From: Gammaproteobacteria bacterium
GTDB lineage: Bacteria > Pseudomonadota > Gammaproteobacteria > Steroidobacterales > Steroidobacteraceae
Length of the DNA stretch: 7,851 bases
Direction: 5' to 3'
Assembly (NCBI GenBank): GCA_009923475.1
Contig: RFTM01000066.1
Span: 1 to 7,851 of the forward strand
In this document: positions 1 to 6,307 of the stretch, piece after piece
Layout: each line of letters starts with the position of its first letter
Numbering within the stretch: position 1 is the stretch's first letter
Notes under the pieces: model-generated
The model's database searches: none
Told to the model about the DNA's origin: nothing
What the model saw: only the letters and a program-made list of their open reading frames with translations
Made by a program: the position numbers and the translations under genes

Positions 1-1
1 G

Positions 2-337
2 GTCCAGATCAAGCTCGATGCGTTTGACTACTCCGTCTACGGGATGCTCTCTGGAAAGCTCACCTACATTAGCTCCGACACGCTGGTGGAGCAGGCACCC
101 AATGGTCAGTCGACGAGTTCCTATCGGGCGCAGATCAAGCTCGATAGTGTCCAAGCCAATCTGGCCCTGGCCAAGGTAGCCCTCAAGCCTGGCATGACGG
201 CGACCATTGATGTCAAGACCCGCACCCGCAGCGTCTTGCCCGAGGCGCACGGCCCGACGCGCACGTGGACGATCCAGGCGTCCTTCATCCTGGCCTCGGC
301 GGGCGGCGGCTCATCCACGAGACCATCCGCCGCATGA
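2..337 (+). CDS. HlyD-family type I secretion membrane-fusion protein, C-terminal fragment with aberrant 3' end
   Basis: This frame is open from base 2 and its start lies outside the window. It encodes the C-terminal beta-barrel end of a HlyD-type periplasmic adaptor, which links the inner-membrane ABC exporter to the outer-membrane channel in type I secretion. Visible marks are VQIKLDAFDYSVYG at the start, GKLTYIS(S)DT, a second YRAQIKLD strand, and the family's closing motif GMTATIDVKTRTRSVL at bases 191-238. Family members normally continue from RSVL into a short YLLKP-type tail. Here the frame runs instead into unrelated Gly/Ser/Pro-rich sequence, which is the out-of-frame translation of a dGTPase gene, and stops at 335-337. 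The genuine portion is therefore about bases 2-238. GC content there is about 58%, clearly below the rest of the window, and A/T-ending codons are common. Family assignment is confident; whether the fused product exists in a cell is doubtful. Confidence 0.8.
   Translation, partial: VQIKLDAFDYSVYGMLSGKLTYISSDTLVEQAPNGQSTSSYRAQIKLDSVQANLALAKVALKPGMTATIDVKTRTRSVLPEAHGPTRTWTIQASFILASAGGGSSTRPSAA
235..242. other. Junction between HlyD fragment and dGTPase fragment
   Basis: HlyD homology stops after the ttg codon at 236-238. From about 239-241 the sequence makes sense only as the interior of a dGTPase-like gene in another frame. GC content rises from about 58% before the point to about 70-78% after it. 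Both genes are cut in the middle of a domain and on the same strand. No inverted repeat, insertion sequence end or target-site duplication is visible around the point. It may be an illegitimate recombination scar or an assembly chimera. Confidence 0.7.
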
Positions 338-750
338 TCGGCCGCGTGGTGGGGGACCTCATCGAGGCGACGGGAGCGCGCATCGCGGCGGCCGCGCCGG
401 CCTCCATCGACGACGTGCGCGCGCAGCCCGCGCCGCTGGTGGCGATGAGCGACGCGGTCTACGCCGAGCACATCGAGCTCAAGCGCTTCCTCAACGCCAA
501 CCTCTACCGTCACAGCCGCGTGCTGCGCATGACCGAGAAATCGCGGCGCGTGCTGCGCGAGCTCTTCGAGGCCTTGCTGGAGGACATCGACCTGCTGCCC
601 GCCGAGCACCGGCGCGCGGCGGCCGCGGCCGAGGCCGCGGGCGGCCGCTCGGCGCGCGCGCGCGTGGTGGCCGATTACGTGGCGGGGATGACGGACCGCT
701 TCGCGATCCTCGAGCACCGGCGCCTGTTCGACCCCGACGCCCGGTCCTGA
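265..750 (+). CDS. dgt: dGTPase-like deoxynucleotide triphosphohydrolase, C-terminal fragment
   Basis: The frame encodes the C-terminal helical part of an HD-superfamily dGTPase-like protein, which hydrolyses dNTPs to the deoxynucleoside and triphosphate in the cytoplasm. Recognisable segments, numbered from the GTG at 265, are RRLIHETIRRMIG (14-26), APASIDDVRA (44-53), LKRFLNANLYRH (72-83), VLRMTEKSRRVLRELFEA (86-103) and the family's closing VVADYVAGMTDRFAILEHRRLF (134-155). The intact family is roughly 370-400 residues, so the N-terminal half with the metal-binding HD motifs is missing and the remnant cannot be catalytic. In-frame coding appears to continue upstream of 265 to about 240, where the HlyD join lies. 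GTG 265 is merely the first in-frame initiator and has no convincing ribosome binding site. A 13-residue Ala/Glu/Arg-rich low-complexity stretch (118-130) precedes the closing motif. The stop is 23 bp from the end of fadD, which converges on it. Confidence 0.82.
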   Translation: MDDPGVLHPGLGGRRLIHETIRRMIGRVVGDLIEATGARIAAAAPASIDDVRAQPAPLVAMSDAVYAEHIELKRFLNANLYRHSRVLRMTEKSRRVLRELFEALLEDIDLLPAEHRRAAAAAEAAGGRSARARVVADYVAGMTDRFAILEHRRLFDPDARS

Positions 751-773
751 CGCACGGTCCCCGAGGGCGGCGG

Positions 774-2456
774 CTACTGCAGCTTCGCCGCCTCGTCGCG
801 CAGTTCGCGGCGCAGGATCTTGCCGACGTTGGTCTTCGGCAGGTCCTTCCTGAAATAGACGTGCTTCGGCATCTTGTAGCCCGTGAGCGAGGCGCGGCAA
901 TGCTCGAGCAGCGCCTCCTCGGTGAGCGCCGGGTCCTTGCGGACCACGAACAGCACCACGGCCTCGCCCGAGTGCTCGCTCGGCTGCGCGACGGCCGCCG
1001 CCTCGAGCACGCCGGGGTGCGTCACGGCGACGCCCTCGACCTCGTTCGGGTACACGTTGAAGCCGGACACGTTGATCATGTCCTTCTTGCGGTCCTCGAT
1101 GTAGACGAACCCGCGCTCGTCCATGCGGCCGATGTCGCCGGTGCGCAGCCAGCCGCCCTGCAGCATGACCTTCGCGGTCTCTTCCGGACGGTTCCAGTAG
1201 CCCTGCATCACCTGCGGGCCGCGCACGCAGATCTCGCCCGACTGGCCGATGGGCAGCATGTTGCCGTCGTCGTCGGCGATGCCGATCTCGGTGGAGGAGA
1301 TCGGCAGGCCGATGGAGTCGTTGAAATCCTCGGTGATGGGGTTGATGCAGGCCCCGGGCGAGGTCTCGGTGAGGCCCCAGGCCTGCGTCAGGATGCAGCC
1401 CGTCACCTGCTTCCAGCGCTCGGCGACGGCGCGCTGCACGGCCATGCCGCCGCCCAGCGTGCAGCGCAGCTGGCTGAAGTCCACCTTCTCGAAGCCCGGC
1501 GTGTGCAGCAGCGCATTGAACAGCGTGTTGACGCCCGAGATGAAGGTGAAGGGGTGCTTCTTCAGCTCCTTGACGAAGCCCGGGAAGTCGCGCGGGTTGG
1601 TGATCAGGATGTTCGTCCAGCCGAGCCGCAGGAAGACGATGCAGTTACCGGTGAGCGCGAAGATGTGGTACAGCGGCAGCGCCGTGATGGCGGTGCCATG
1701 CGTGCCGCGCGGCCAGGCGGGTTCGGTCCAGGCCGTCGACTGCAGCGTGTTCGCCACGATGTTGCCGTGGCTCAGCATCGCGCCCTTCGAGACGCCGGTG
1801 GTGCCGCCGGTGTATTGCAGGAAGGCGAGGTCGTCGTGGTCGAGGTCGGTCTGGCGCAGCGCATGGCGCGCGCCCGCGGCCAGCACGTCGAGGAAGCGGT
1901 GATGGCCGGGCAGCTCCCAGGCCGGCACCTGCTTGCGCACGCGGCGCACCACGAAGTCGACGATCGGGCCCTTCGGGAAGCCGAGCAGCTCGCCGACGCT
2001 GGTGACGACCACGTGCTTGACCTGCGTGCGGCCGATGACCTCCTGCAGGACGTGCGCGAAGTTCTCGAGGATGACCACGGTCTCGGCGCCGGAATCCTTG
2101 AGCTGGTGCTCGAGCTCGCGGGCGGTGTAGAGCGGGTTGGTGTTGACCACCGTGCCGCCGGCGCGCAGCACGCCGAAGAGGGCGATCGGGTACTGCAGCA
2201 GGTTCGGCATCATGATGGCGACGCGGCCGCCGCGCTTGAGGCCGGTGTGCTGCTGCAGCCAGGCGCCGAAGGCGCGGGTCTGCGCGTCGAGCTCGCGGTA
2301 GGTGATCGGGCGGCCCATCTGGATGAAGGCGACGCGGTCGGCGTAGCGCGCGAAGCTCTCCTCGGCGAGCTGCGCCACCGAGCGGAGCTGGCTGGCGTCG
2401 ATGTCGGCCGGGACGCCGGGCGGATAGGAGTTGATCCAGTAGCGGGAGTAGGTCAT
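774..2456 (-). CDS. fadD: Long-chain-fatty-acid--CoA ligase
   Basis: This 560-residue protein (E. coli FadD is 561) activates long-chain fatty acids with ATP and CoA, via an acyl-adenylate, to acyl-CoA. It works at the inner face of the cytoplasmic membrane and feeds beta-oxidation or lipid synthesis. All ANL-superfamily motifs are present: the P-loop YTGGTTGVSKG (215-225), ALPLYHIFALT (259-269), the adenine-binding GLTETSP (361-367), the TGD aspartate (441), the hinge/FACS segment RKKDMINVSGFNVYPNEVE (456-474) and the C-terminal catalytic lysine in NVGK (K546). No signal peptide or membrane helix is evident. The ATG start gives YWINSYPPGVPADI near the N-terminus, which is typical for the family. 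The region ahead of the ATG has only a weak Shine-Dalgarno. The gene lies 21 bp downstream of tesA on the same strand, suggesting one transcript. No intrinsic terminator is visible in the 23 bp before the converging dgt fragment. Confidence 0.96.
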   Translation of the reverse strand: MTYSRYWINSYPPGVPADIDASQLRSVAQLAEESFARYADRVAFIQMGRPITYRELDAQTRAFGAWLQQHTGLKRGGRVAIMMPNLLQYPIALFGVLRAGGTVVNTNPLYTARELEHQLKDSGAETVVILENFAHVLQEVIGRTQVKHVVVTSVGELLGFPKGPIVDFVVRRVRKQVPAWELPGHHRFLDVLAAGARHALRQTDLDHDDLAFLQYTGGTTGVSKGAMLSHGNIVANTLQSTAWTEPAWPRGTHGTAITALPLYHIFALTGNCIVFLRLGWTNILITNPRDFPGFVKELKKHPFTFISGVNTLFNALLHTPGFEKVDFSQLRCTLGGGMAVQRAVAERWKQVTGCILTQAWGLTETSPGACINPITEDFNDSIGLPISSTEIGIADDDGNMLPIGQSGEICVRGPQVMQGYWNRPEETAKVMLQGGWLRTGDIGRMDERGFVYIEDRKKDMINVSGFNVYPNEVEGVAVTHPGVLEAAAVAQPSEHSGEAVVLFVVRKDPALTEEALLEHCRASLTGYKMPKHVYFRKDLPKTNVGKILRRELRDEAAKLQ

Positions 2457-2477
2457 GCCCGCGACTCTAGCGGGGGG
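2457..2477 (-). other. tesA-fadD intergenic spacer
   Basis: Twenty-one bases separate the tesA stop from the fadD ATG on the minus strand. No promoter or terminator is recognisable and the purine-rich patch before the ATG is weak. The spacing is typical of genes in one operon, possibly with partial translational coupling. Confidence 0.5.
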
Positions 2478-3101
2478 TCAGCGGCTCAGCAACGGCTTCA
2501 GGGCGGGCCACATGGTGTCGAGCATCAGGGGCTGGGCCTTGGCCGTGGGGTGCAGTCCGTCGGCCTGGATCATCCCCGGCTCGAGCGCGATCTTTGAGAG
2601 GAAGAAAGGCTCGAAGGCGACCTTGTGGCGACGCGCGAGGTCGCGGAACACCTGCTCGAAGCCGGTGGCGTACTTGGCGCCGTAGTTGGGCGGGATCTTC
2701 ATGCCGAGCAGCACCACCCGGGCGCCGGCCTCCCTCGAGAGGACGATCATGCGGTCGAGGTTGGCGCGGGAGGTCTCGAGGGGCAGGCCCCGCAGGCCGT
2801 CGTTGCCCCCCAGCTCGATGATGACGATCGCCGGGCGGTGCACGGACAGCGCCCGGGGCAGCCGGGCGAGCCCCCCGGTCGTGGTCTCGCCGCTGACGCT
2901 GGCATTGACCACGCGGTACCCGTAACCTTGCGCCTGCAGGCGGTCCTGCAGCAGGGCGACCCAGCCCTCTTTGGCCGCCAACCCGTAACCGGCGCTGATG
3001 CTGTCCCCCACCACCAGGATGGCGGGCGGACGCGTGTCGGCGGATGCCGGAGCCGCGAGCACAAGGCCCATCGCCAAGGAATACAGCAGCTTGAGCAACA
3101 A
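2478..3101 (-). CDS. tesA: GDSL/SGNH-family periplasmic acyl-CoA thioesterase I / arylesterase / lysophospholipase
   Basis: TesA-type SGNH hydrolases cleave acyl thioesters, aryl and other short esters and lysophospholipids in the periplasm. The catalytic blocks are complete, numbered from the TTG at 3101: block I VVGDSISAGYG with nucleophile S34, block II SVSGET with G71, block III ELGGND with oxyanion-hole N100, and block V DGLHP with D181 and H184. From this start the protein has 207 residues (E. coli TesA has 208). It begins with a short signal peptide, one lysine at position 4 and a hydrophobic run ending APASA before D22, the likely signal peptidase I site. The TTG was chosen because GAGGA lies 8 nt upstream. 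The first in-frame ATG (3071) would leave a signal with no positive charge. TTG at 3098 is an equally good neighbour. The gene starts head to head with ybbA, overlapping its 5' end, and is followed 21 bp later by fadD. Confidence 0.93.
   Translation of the reverse strand: MLLKLLYSLAMGLVLAAPASADTRPPAILVVGDSISAGYGLAAKEGWVALLQDRLQAQGYGYRVVNASVSGETTTGGLARLPRALSVHRPAIVIIELGGNDGLRGLPLETSRANLDRMIVLSREAGARVVLLGMKIPPNYGAKYATGFEQVFRDLARRHKVAFEPFFLSKIALEPGMIQADGLHPTAKAQPLMLDTMWPALKPLLSR
3076..3080 (+). promoter_or_regulatory. Ribosome binding site deciding the ybbA TTG start
   Basis: AAGGA lies 10 nt before the TTG at 3091. There is no ATG or GTG between this point and the conserved start of the ATPase fold. 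The next upstream ATG in frame (2998) would add 31 residues unlike the family and lies deep inside tesA. The motif overlaps codons of the tesA signal peptide on the other strand. Confidence 0.55.
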
Positions 3102-3771
3102 AGAAATCGTCCTCGAGGCACAGGGACTGGGCAAGGAGGTTAGCAGCCCGGAGGGGCCGCTCGCCATCGTCCGCGACGTCTCCCTGCAGGTGCGCGCCGG
3201 CGAGTCGGTCGCCATCGTCGGCGCCTCGGGCGCGGGCAAGTCGACCCTGCTCGCGCTGCTGGCCGGCCTCGACCTGCCGACCACCGGCCGCGTGCTGCTC
3301 GCCGGGCAGGACCTCAACGCCCTCGACGAGGACGGCCGCGCCCGGCTGCGCGCCGAGCGGGTCGGCTTCGTGTTCCAGTCCTTCCACCTCGTGCCGGCGC
3401 TGACCGCGCTCGAGAACGTGATGCTGCCGCTCGAGCTCGCCGGCCGCCGCGACGCCCGCGCCGGCGCGCGCGAGGCGCTCGAGCGCGTCGGTCTCGGCAG
3501 CCGCGTCGGCCATTACCCGCGGCAGCTGTCGGGCGGCGAGCAGCAGCGCGTCGCCATCGCCCGCGCCTTCGTGGTGCGTCCGGCGGTGCTGTTCGCCGAC
3601 GAGCCCACCGGCAACCTCGACACCGCGACCGGCGGCCGCATCGCCGACCTGTTGTTCGACCTGAACGCGGGTTCCGGCACCACCATCGTGCTGGTCACGC
3701 ACGACCGCGCGCTCGCCGCGCGCTGCGGCCGCGTCTGCATCATGGAGGCGGGGCAGCTCGCCCCGGGCTGA
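3091..3771 (+). CDS. ybbA: ABC transporter ATP-binding protein YbbA (partner of YbbP)
   Basis: This is the cytoplasmic ATPase of a YbbAP/MacB/LolD-type (type VII) ABC system, in which ATP hydrolysis drives periplasmic movements of an FtsX-fold permease. From the TTG at 3091 it has 226 residues, close to the 228 of E. coli YbbA. Walker A is GASGAGKST (44-52), the Q-loop is Q96 in FVFQSFHLVP, the signature is LSGGEQQR (146-153), Walker B is VLFADE (166-171) with EPTGNLD following, and the switch histidine is H204 in VTHD. FVFQSF and FADEPTGNLD are typical of the LolD/MacB/YbbA group. Its 5' end overlaps that of divergent tesA by 11 bp, so any promoter for it must lie within tesA. I could not recognise a sigma-70 promoter there. 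The stop codon is followed one base later by the ybbP start. Confidence 0.93.
   Translation: MSNKEIVLEAQGLGKEVSSPEGPLAIVRDVSLQVRAGESVAIVGASGAGKSTLLALLAGLDLPTTGRVLLAGQDLNALDEDGRARLRAERVGFVFQSFHLVPALTALENVMLPLELAGRRDARAGAREALERVGLGSRVGHYPRQLSGGEQQRVAIARAFVVRPAVLFADEPTGNLDTATGGRIADLLFDLNAGSGTTIVLVTHDRALAARCGRVCIMEAGQLAPG
3110..3114 (-). promoter_or_regulatory. Ribosome binding site deciding the tesA TTG start
   Basis: On the minus strand the sequence reads GAGGA, then 8 nt, then TTG at 3101-3099, followed directly by a second TTG. This is the only good Shine-Dalgarno upstream of the signal peptide and supports a TTG start. The motif lies inside the 5' coding region of ybbA on the other strand. 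Confidence 0.6.
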
Positions 3772-3772
3772 C
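3744..3772 (+). promoter_or_regulatory. Distant Shine-Dalgarno plus hairpin ahead of ybbP
   Basis: GGAGG (3744-3748) is the only strong Shine-Dalgarno before the ybbP ATG but lies 24 nt away. Between them is a perfect inverted repeat, GGGGC (3750-3754) / GCCCC (3760-3764), with a 5-nt AGCTC loop. Folding would leave an effective spacing of 9 nt. No T-run follows, so it is not an intrinsic terminator. The whole element lies in the last codons of ybbA. Function is inferred from geometry only; coupled translation from ybbA is the simpler alternative. Confidence 0.3.
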
Positions 3773-6271
3773 ATGGCCGCCGTCAACGCCGTCCCGCTCG
3801 CGCTTCGGCAGCTCGGCCGCGAATGGCGCTCGGGCGAACTTGGCATCCTGCTGCTCGCGCTCACGGTGGCGGTGGCGGCGCTCACCGGCGTCGGCTTCCT
3901 CGTCGACCGCATCAAGCAATCGGTCGCGCTGCAGGCGAACGAGGTGCTCGCCGCCGACCTGCGCCTCGAGTCGCCGCGCGAGATCGGCGACGCCTACGAG
4001 CGAGAGGCCCGCCGCCGCGGGCTCAAGACGGCGCGCAGCACCTCGGTGCTCAGCATGGCGCAGCTCGGCGAGGCGACGCAGCTCGCCAACCTGCGCTTCG
4101 TCAGCGAAGGCTACCCGCTGCGCGGCTCCATCGGCGTCGCGGACGCGCCCTTCGGCGCGCCGGTCGCGGTGTCGTCCGGGCCGCCGCGCGGCGAGGCCTG
4201 GCCCGACTCCAAGCTGCTCTCGACGCTCGGCGGCAAGCTCGGCGACACGGTCTCGGTCGGCGAGGTGTCCCTGCGCGTCAGCCGCGTGCTCATCACCCGT
4301 CCCGACCAGGGCGGCGGCTTCGCCGAGCTCGCGCCCTCGATGCTCGTGAACCGCGCCGACCTCGCGGCGGCCGACCTGCTGCAGCCCGGTTCGCGCGCGA
4401 GCCAGGCCGTGCTGTTCGCCGGCGAGCCGAAGGCCGTCGCCGATTTCCAGCGTTGGCTCGACGGCGCGCGCGAGCGCGGCCAGCGCCTGCTCGACGTCAA
4501 GGAGGCGAGCCCGCAGATCCAGACCGCGACCGACCGCGCGGGGCGTTTCCTGTCGCTCGCGAGCCTGGTCGCCGTGCTGCTCTGCGCGGTGGCGGTCGCC
4601 ATGGCGGCGCGGCGCTACGTGCAGCGCCATCTCGACTCGGTCGCGCTGCTCAAGACCCTGGGCGCGAGCCGGATGTTCACGCTCGCCGTGTCGCTCGTGC
4701 AGCTGCTCGTGATCGCGGTCGCGGCCTCCGTCATCGGCGCCGCGCTCGGCTTCGTGGCCCAGGAGTGGCTGCTGCGCGCGCTCAAGGGCCTGCTGCGCGC
4801 CGACCTGCCGCCCGCCGGCTTCGCGCCGCTCGGCCTCGGCTTCCTCACCGCCATCGCGCTGCTCGCGGGCTTCGCGCTGCCGCCGCTCCTGCAGCTGTCG
4901 CGCGTGCCCGCCATCCGCGTGCTGCGCCGCGATGTCGGCGCGCCGACCCCGCTCGTGTGGCTCGCCTTCGGTCCGGCGGTGCTCGCGGTGGCTTTCCTCG
5001 TGTGGTGGGTGGTGCGCGAGCCGCGCCTCTTCGCGGGCTTCACCATCGGCCTCGCGGCGTTCCTCGTCGTGCTCACGGCCGCCGGTTGGCTGCTGGTGCG
5101 GCTCGCCGGTTCGCTGCGCGGCACGGTCGGCGTGTCCTGGCGCTACGGCGTCGCCAACCTCAGCCGCCGCCGCGCCGAGAGCATCGTGCAGATCGTCGCC
5201 TTCGGCCTCGGGCTCATGGTGCTGCTGCTGCTGGCGGTGGTGCGCAACGACCTGTTGTCCGACTGGAAGCGCAGCCTGCCCGCGGACCTCCCCAACTTCT
5301 TCTTCATCAACATCCCGCCCGACGTGCAGGCCGAGTTCCGCATGTTCCTCGAGGCGCGCGGCGCCAAGACCGCGCGCGCGCTGCCCATGATCCGCGCGCG
5401 CTTGACGCAGATCGACGGCCAGCCCATCGAGGCCCTCAAGTTCAAGGACGACCGCGGCGAACGTTTCGCCGAGCGCGACCAGAACATCACCTGGCAGGCC
5501 GAGCTCGGCGACGACAACAAGATCATCGCGGGCCGTTGGTGGACCCCCGCCGACCACGGCAAGGCCTTGGTGTCGATCTCGGAGGAGTACCAGCAGGGAC
5601 TCGGGCTCAAGCTCGGCGACCGCATGACCTTCGACGTGGCGGGCGAGACCTTCGAGGCCGAGGTCGCGAGCGTGCGCAAGATCGAGTGGGACAGCTTCCA
5701 GCCGAACTTCTTCCTCGTGTTCCCGCCGGGGCTGCTCGACGAGCTCGCCGGCACCTGGATGACGAGCGCCTACCTCAAGCAGGGCGACGGCAAGGTGGTC
5801 GCCGAGCTCGTGCGCCGCTACCCGAGCGTGTCGGTCTTCGACCTCGACGACATCCTCACGCAGGTGCGCGGCGTCATCGACAAGGCGGCGCTCGCCGTGC
5901 AGAGCGTGTTCATCTTCACGCTGTTCGCCGGCATCGTGGTGCTGCTCGCGGCGGTGCAGGCGACGCGCGACGAGCGCCGTTACGAGAGCGCCATGCTGCG
6001 CACCCTCGGCGCGAGCCGCGGCACCGTGGCGCGCGGCATCCTCGCCGAGTTCTCCGCGCTCGGGCTGCTATCGGGGCTGCTGGCGGCCATCGGCGCGACG
6101 CTCGCGGGCTACTTCATCGCCCGCGAGTTCCTCGAGGTGCCGTACGGCTTCGAGGCGACGCTCTGGATCGTGGGGCTGCTCGGCGGCGGACTGCTGGTGG
6201 CCGCCAGCGGTTGGCTCGCCACGCGCTCCGTGCTGGAACAGCCGCCGGCGAGTACCCTACGCGGCGGATGA
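3773..6271 (+). CDS. ybbP: YbbP-type FtsX/MacB-fold ABC transporter permease
   Basis: This inner-membrane permease partners YbbA; the family has large periplasmic domains and works by mechanotransmission or lipid extraction rather than by a classical channel. At 832 residues it is close to E. coli YbbP (804). About ten membrane helices can be read at roughly 24-44, 260-280, 305-328, 352-374, 395-414, 421-443, 470-490, 710-730, 757-781 and 795-816. Periplasmic domains lie at about 45-255 and 491-705. The two FtsX halves each carry the ATPase-coupling motif: ALLKTLGASR (291-300) and AMLRTLGASRG (740-750). Family-typical segments include NFFFINIPPDVQ (508-519), RARLTQIDGQP (541-551) and a WDSFQPNFFLVFPPG stretch (639-653). 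ATG 3773 starts one base after the ybbA stop, so the two genes are almost certainly one operon. TesA, encoded divergently, is the likely periplasmic partner by analogy with E. coli. Confidence 0.94.
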   Translation: MAAVNAVPLALRQLGREWRSGELGILLLALTVAVAALTGVGFLVDRIKQSVALQANEVLAADLRLESPREIGDAYEREARRRGLKTARSTSVLSMAQLGEATQLANLRFVSEGYPLRGSIGVADAPFGAPVAVSSGPPRGEAWPDSKLLSTLGGKLGDTVSVGEVSLRVSRVLITRPDQGGGFAELAPSMLVNRADLAAADLLQPGSRASQAVLFAGEPKAVADFQRWLDGARERGQRLLDVKEASPQIQTATDRAGRFLSLASLVAVLLCAVAVAMAARRYVQRHLDSVALLKTLGASRMFTLAVSLVQLLVIAVAASVIGAALGFVAQEWLLRALKGLLRADLPPAGFAPLGLGFLTAIALLAGFALPPLLQLSRVPAIRVLRRDVGAPTPLVWLAFGPAVLAVAFLVWWVVREPRLFAGFTIGLAAFLVVLTAAGWLLVRLAGSLRGTVGVSWRYGVANLSRRRAESIVQIVAFGLGLMVLLLLAVVRNDLLSDWKRSLPADLPNFFFINIPPDVQAEFRMFLEARGAKTARALPMIRARLTQIDGQPIEALKFKDDRGERFAERDQNITWQAELGDDNKIIAGRWWTPADHGKALVSISEEYQQGLGLKLGDRMTFDVAGETFEAEVASVRKIEWDSFQPNFFLVFPPGLLDELAGTWMTSAYLKQGDGKVVAELVRRYPSVSVFDLDDILTQVRGVIDKAALAVQSVFIFTLFAGIVVLLAAVQATRDERRYESAMLRTLGASRGTVARGILAEFSALGLLSGLLAAIGATLAGYFIAREFLEVPYGFEATLWIVGLLGGGLLVAASGWLATRSVLEQPPASTLRGG

Positions 6272-6294
6272 GCCCGCACGGCGGGTGACCAGAC

Positions 6295-6301
6295 GAGGGG
6301 G
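6295..6301 (+). promoter_or_regulatory. Ribosome binding site before the triple-ATG start of the metallophosphoesterase
   Basis: GAGGGGG directly precedes three consecutive in-frame ATG codons (6302, 6305, 6308). Only the third leaves a usual spacing (6 nt after the purine run), so 6308 is preferred, although initiation at 6305 is possible. Confidence 0.55.
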
Positions 6302-6307
6302 ATGATG

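Noticed and set aside
5..145. An exact 15-bp direct repeat (cagatcaagctcgat at 5-19 and 131-145)
   Set aside because: Both copies encode the QIKLD strand motif that recurs naturally in the HlyD beta-barrel. Nothing suggests an attachment site or mobile element.
751..773. A possible bidirectional terminator between the converging dgt fragment and fadD
   Set aside because: The 23 bp contain no stable inverted repeat followed by a T-run in either direction.
207..2597. A 796-codon open frame on the plus strand covering the dgt fragment and all of fadD
   Set aside because: It is antisense to a complete, motif-perfect fadD. Its translation is Arg/Ala/His/Asp-rich with no recognisable domain, as expected from the shadow frame of GC-rich codons.
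2998..3090. ATG 2998 as the start of ybbA
   Set aside because: It would add 31 residues that read as a shadow of the tesA N-terminus, have no counterpart in E. coli YbbA, and increase the overlap with tesA to about 100 bp.
3115..3180. A sigma-70-like promoter for tesA inside ybbA (a TAACCT-like -10 on the minus strand)
   Set aside because: No matching -35 hexamer lies at an acceptable distance, so it is not distinguishable from chance.
2467..3915. A 482-codon minus-strand frame spanning tesA and ybbA
   Set aside because: It is out of frame with tesA and antisense to ybbA. Its product is Arg/Gly/Ala-rich with no family resemblance.
3740..5557. A 605-codon open frame on the minus strand opposite ybbP
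   Set aside because: The translation is a compositionally biased Arg/Glu/His/Gln-rich shadow of ybbP codons with no domain. Long antisense frames are common at this GC content.
6268..6288. An ATGA overlap at the end of ybbP that could start a new gene
   Set aside because: The frame stops after six codons (TGA at 6286-6288). The phosphoesterase start with a Shine-Dalgarno lies further downstream.
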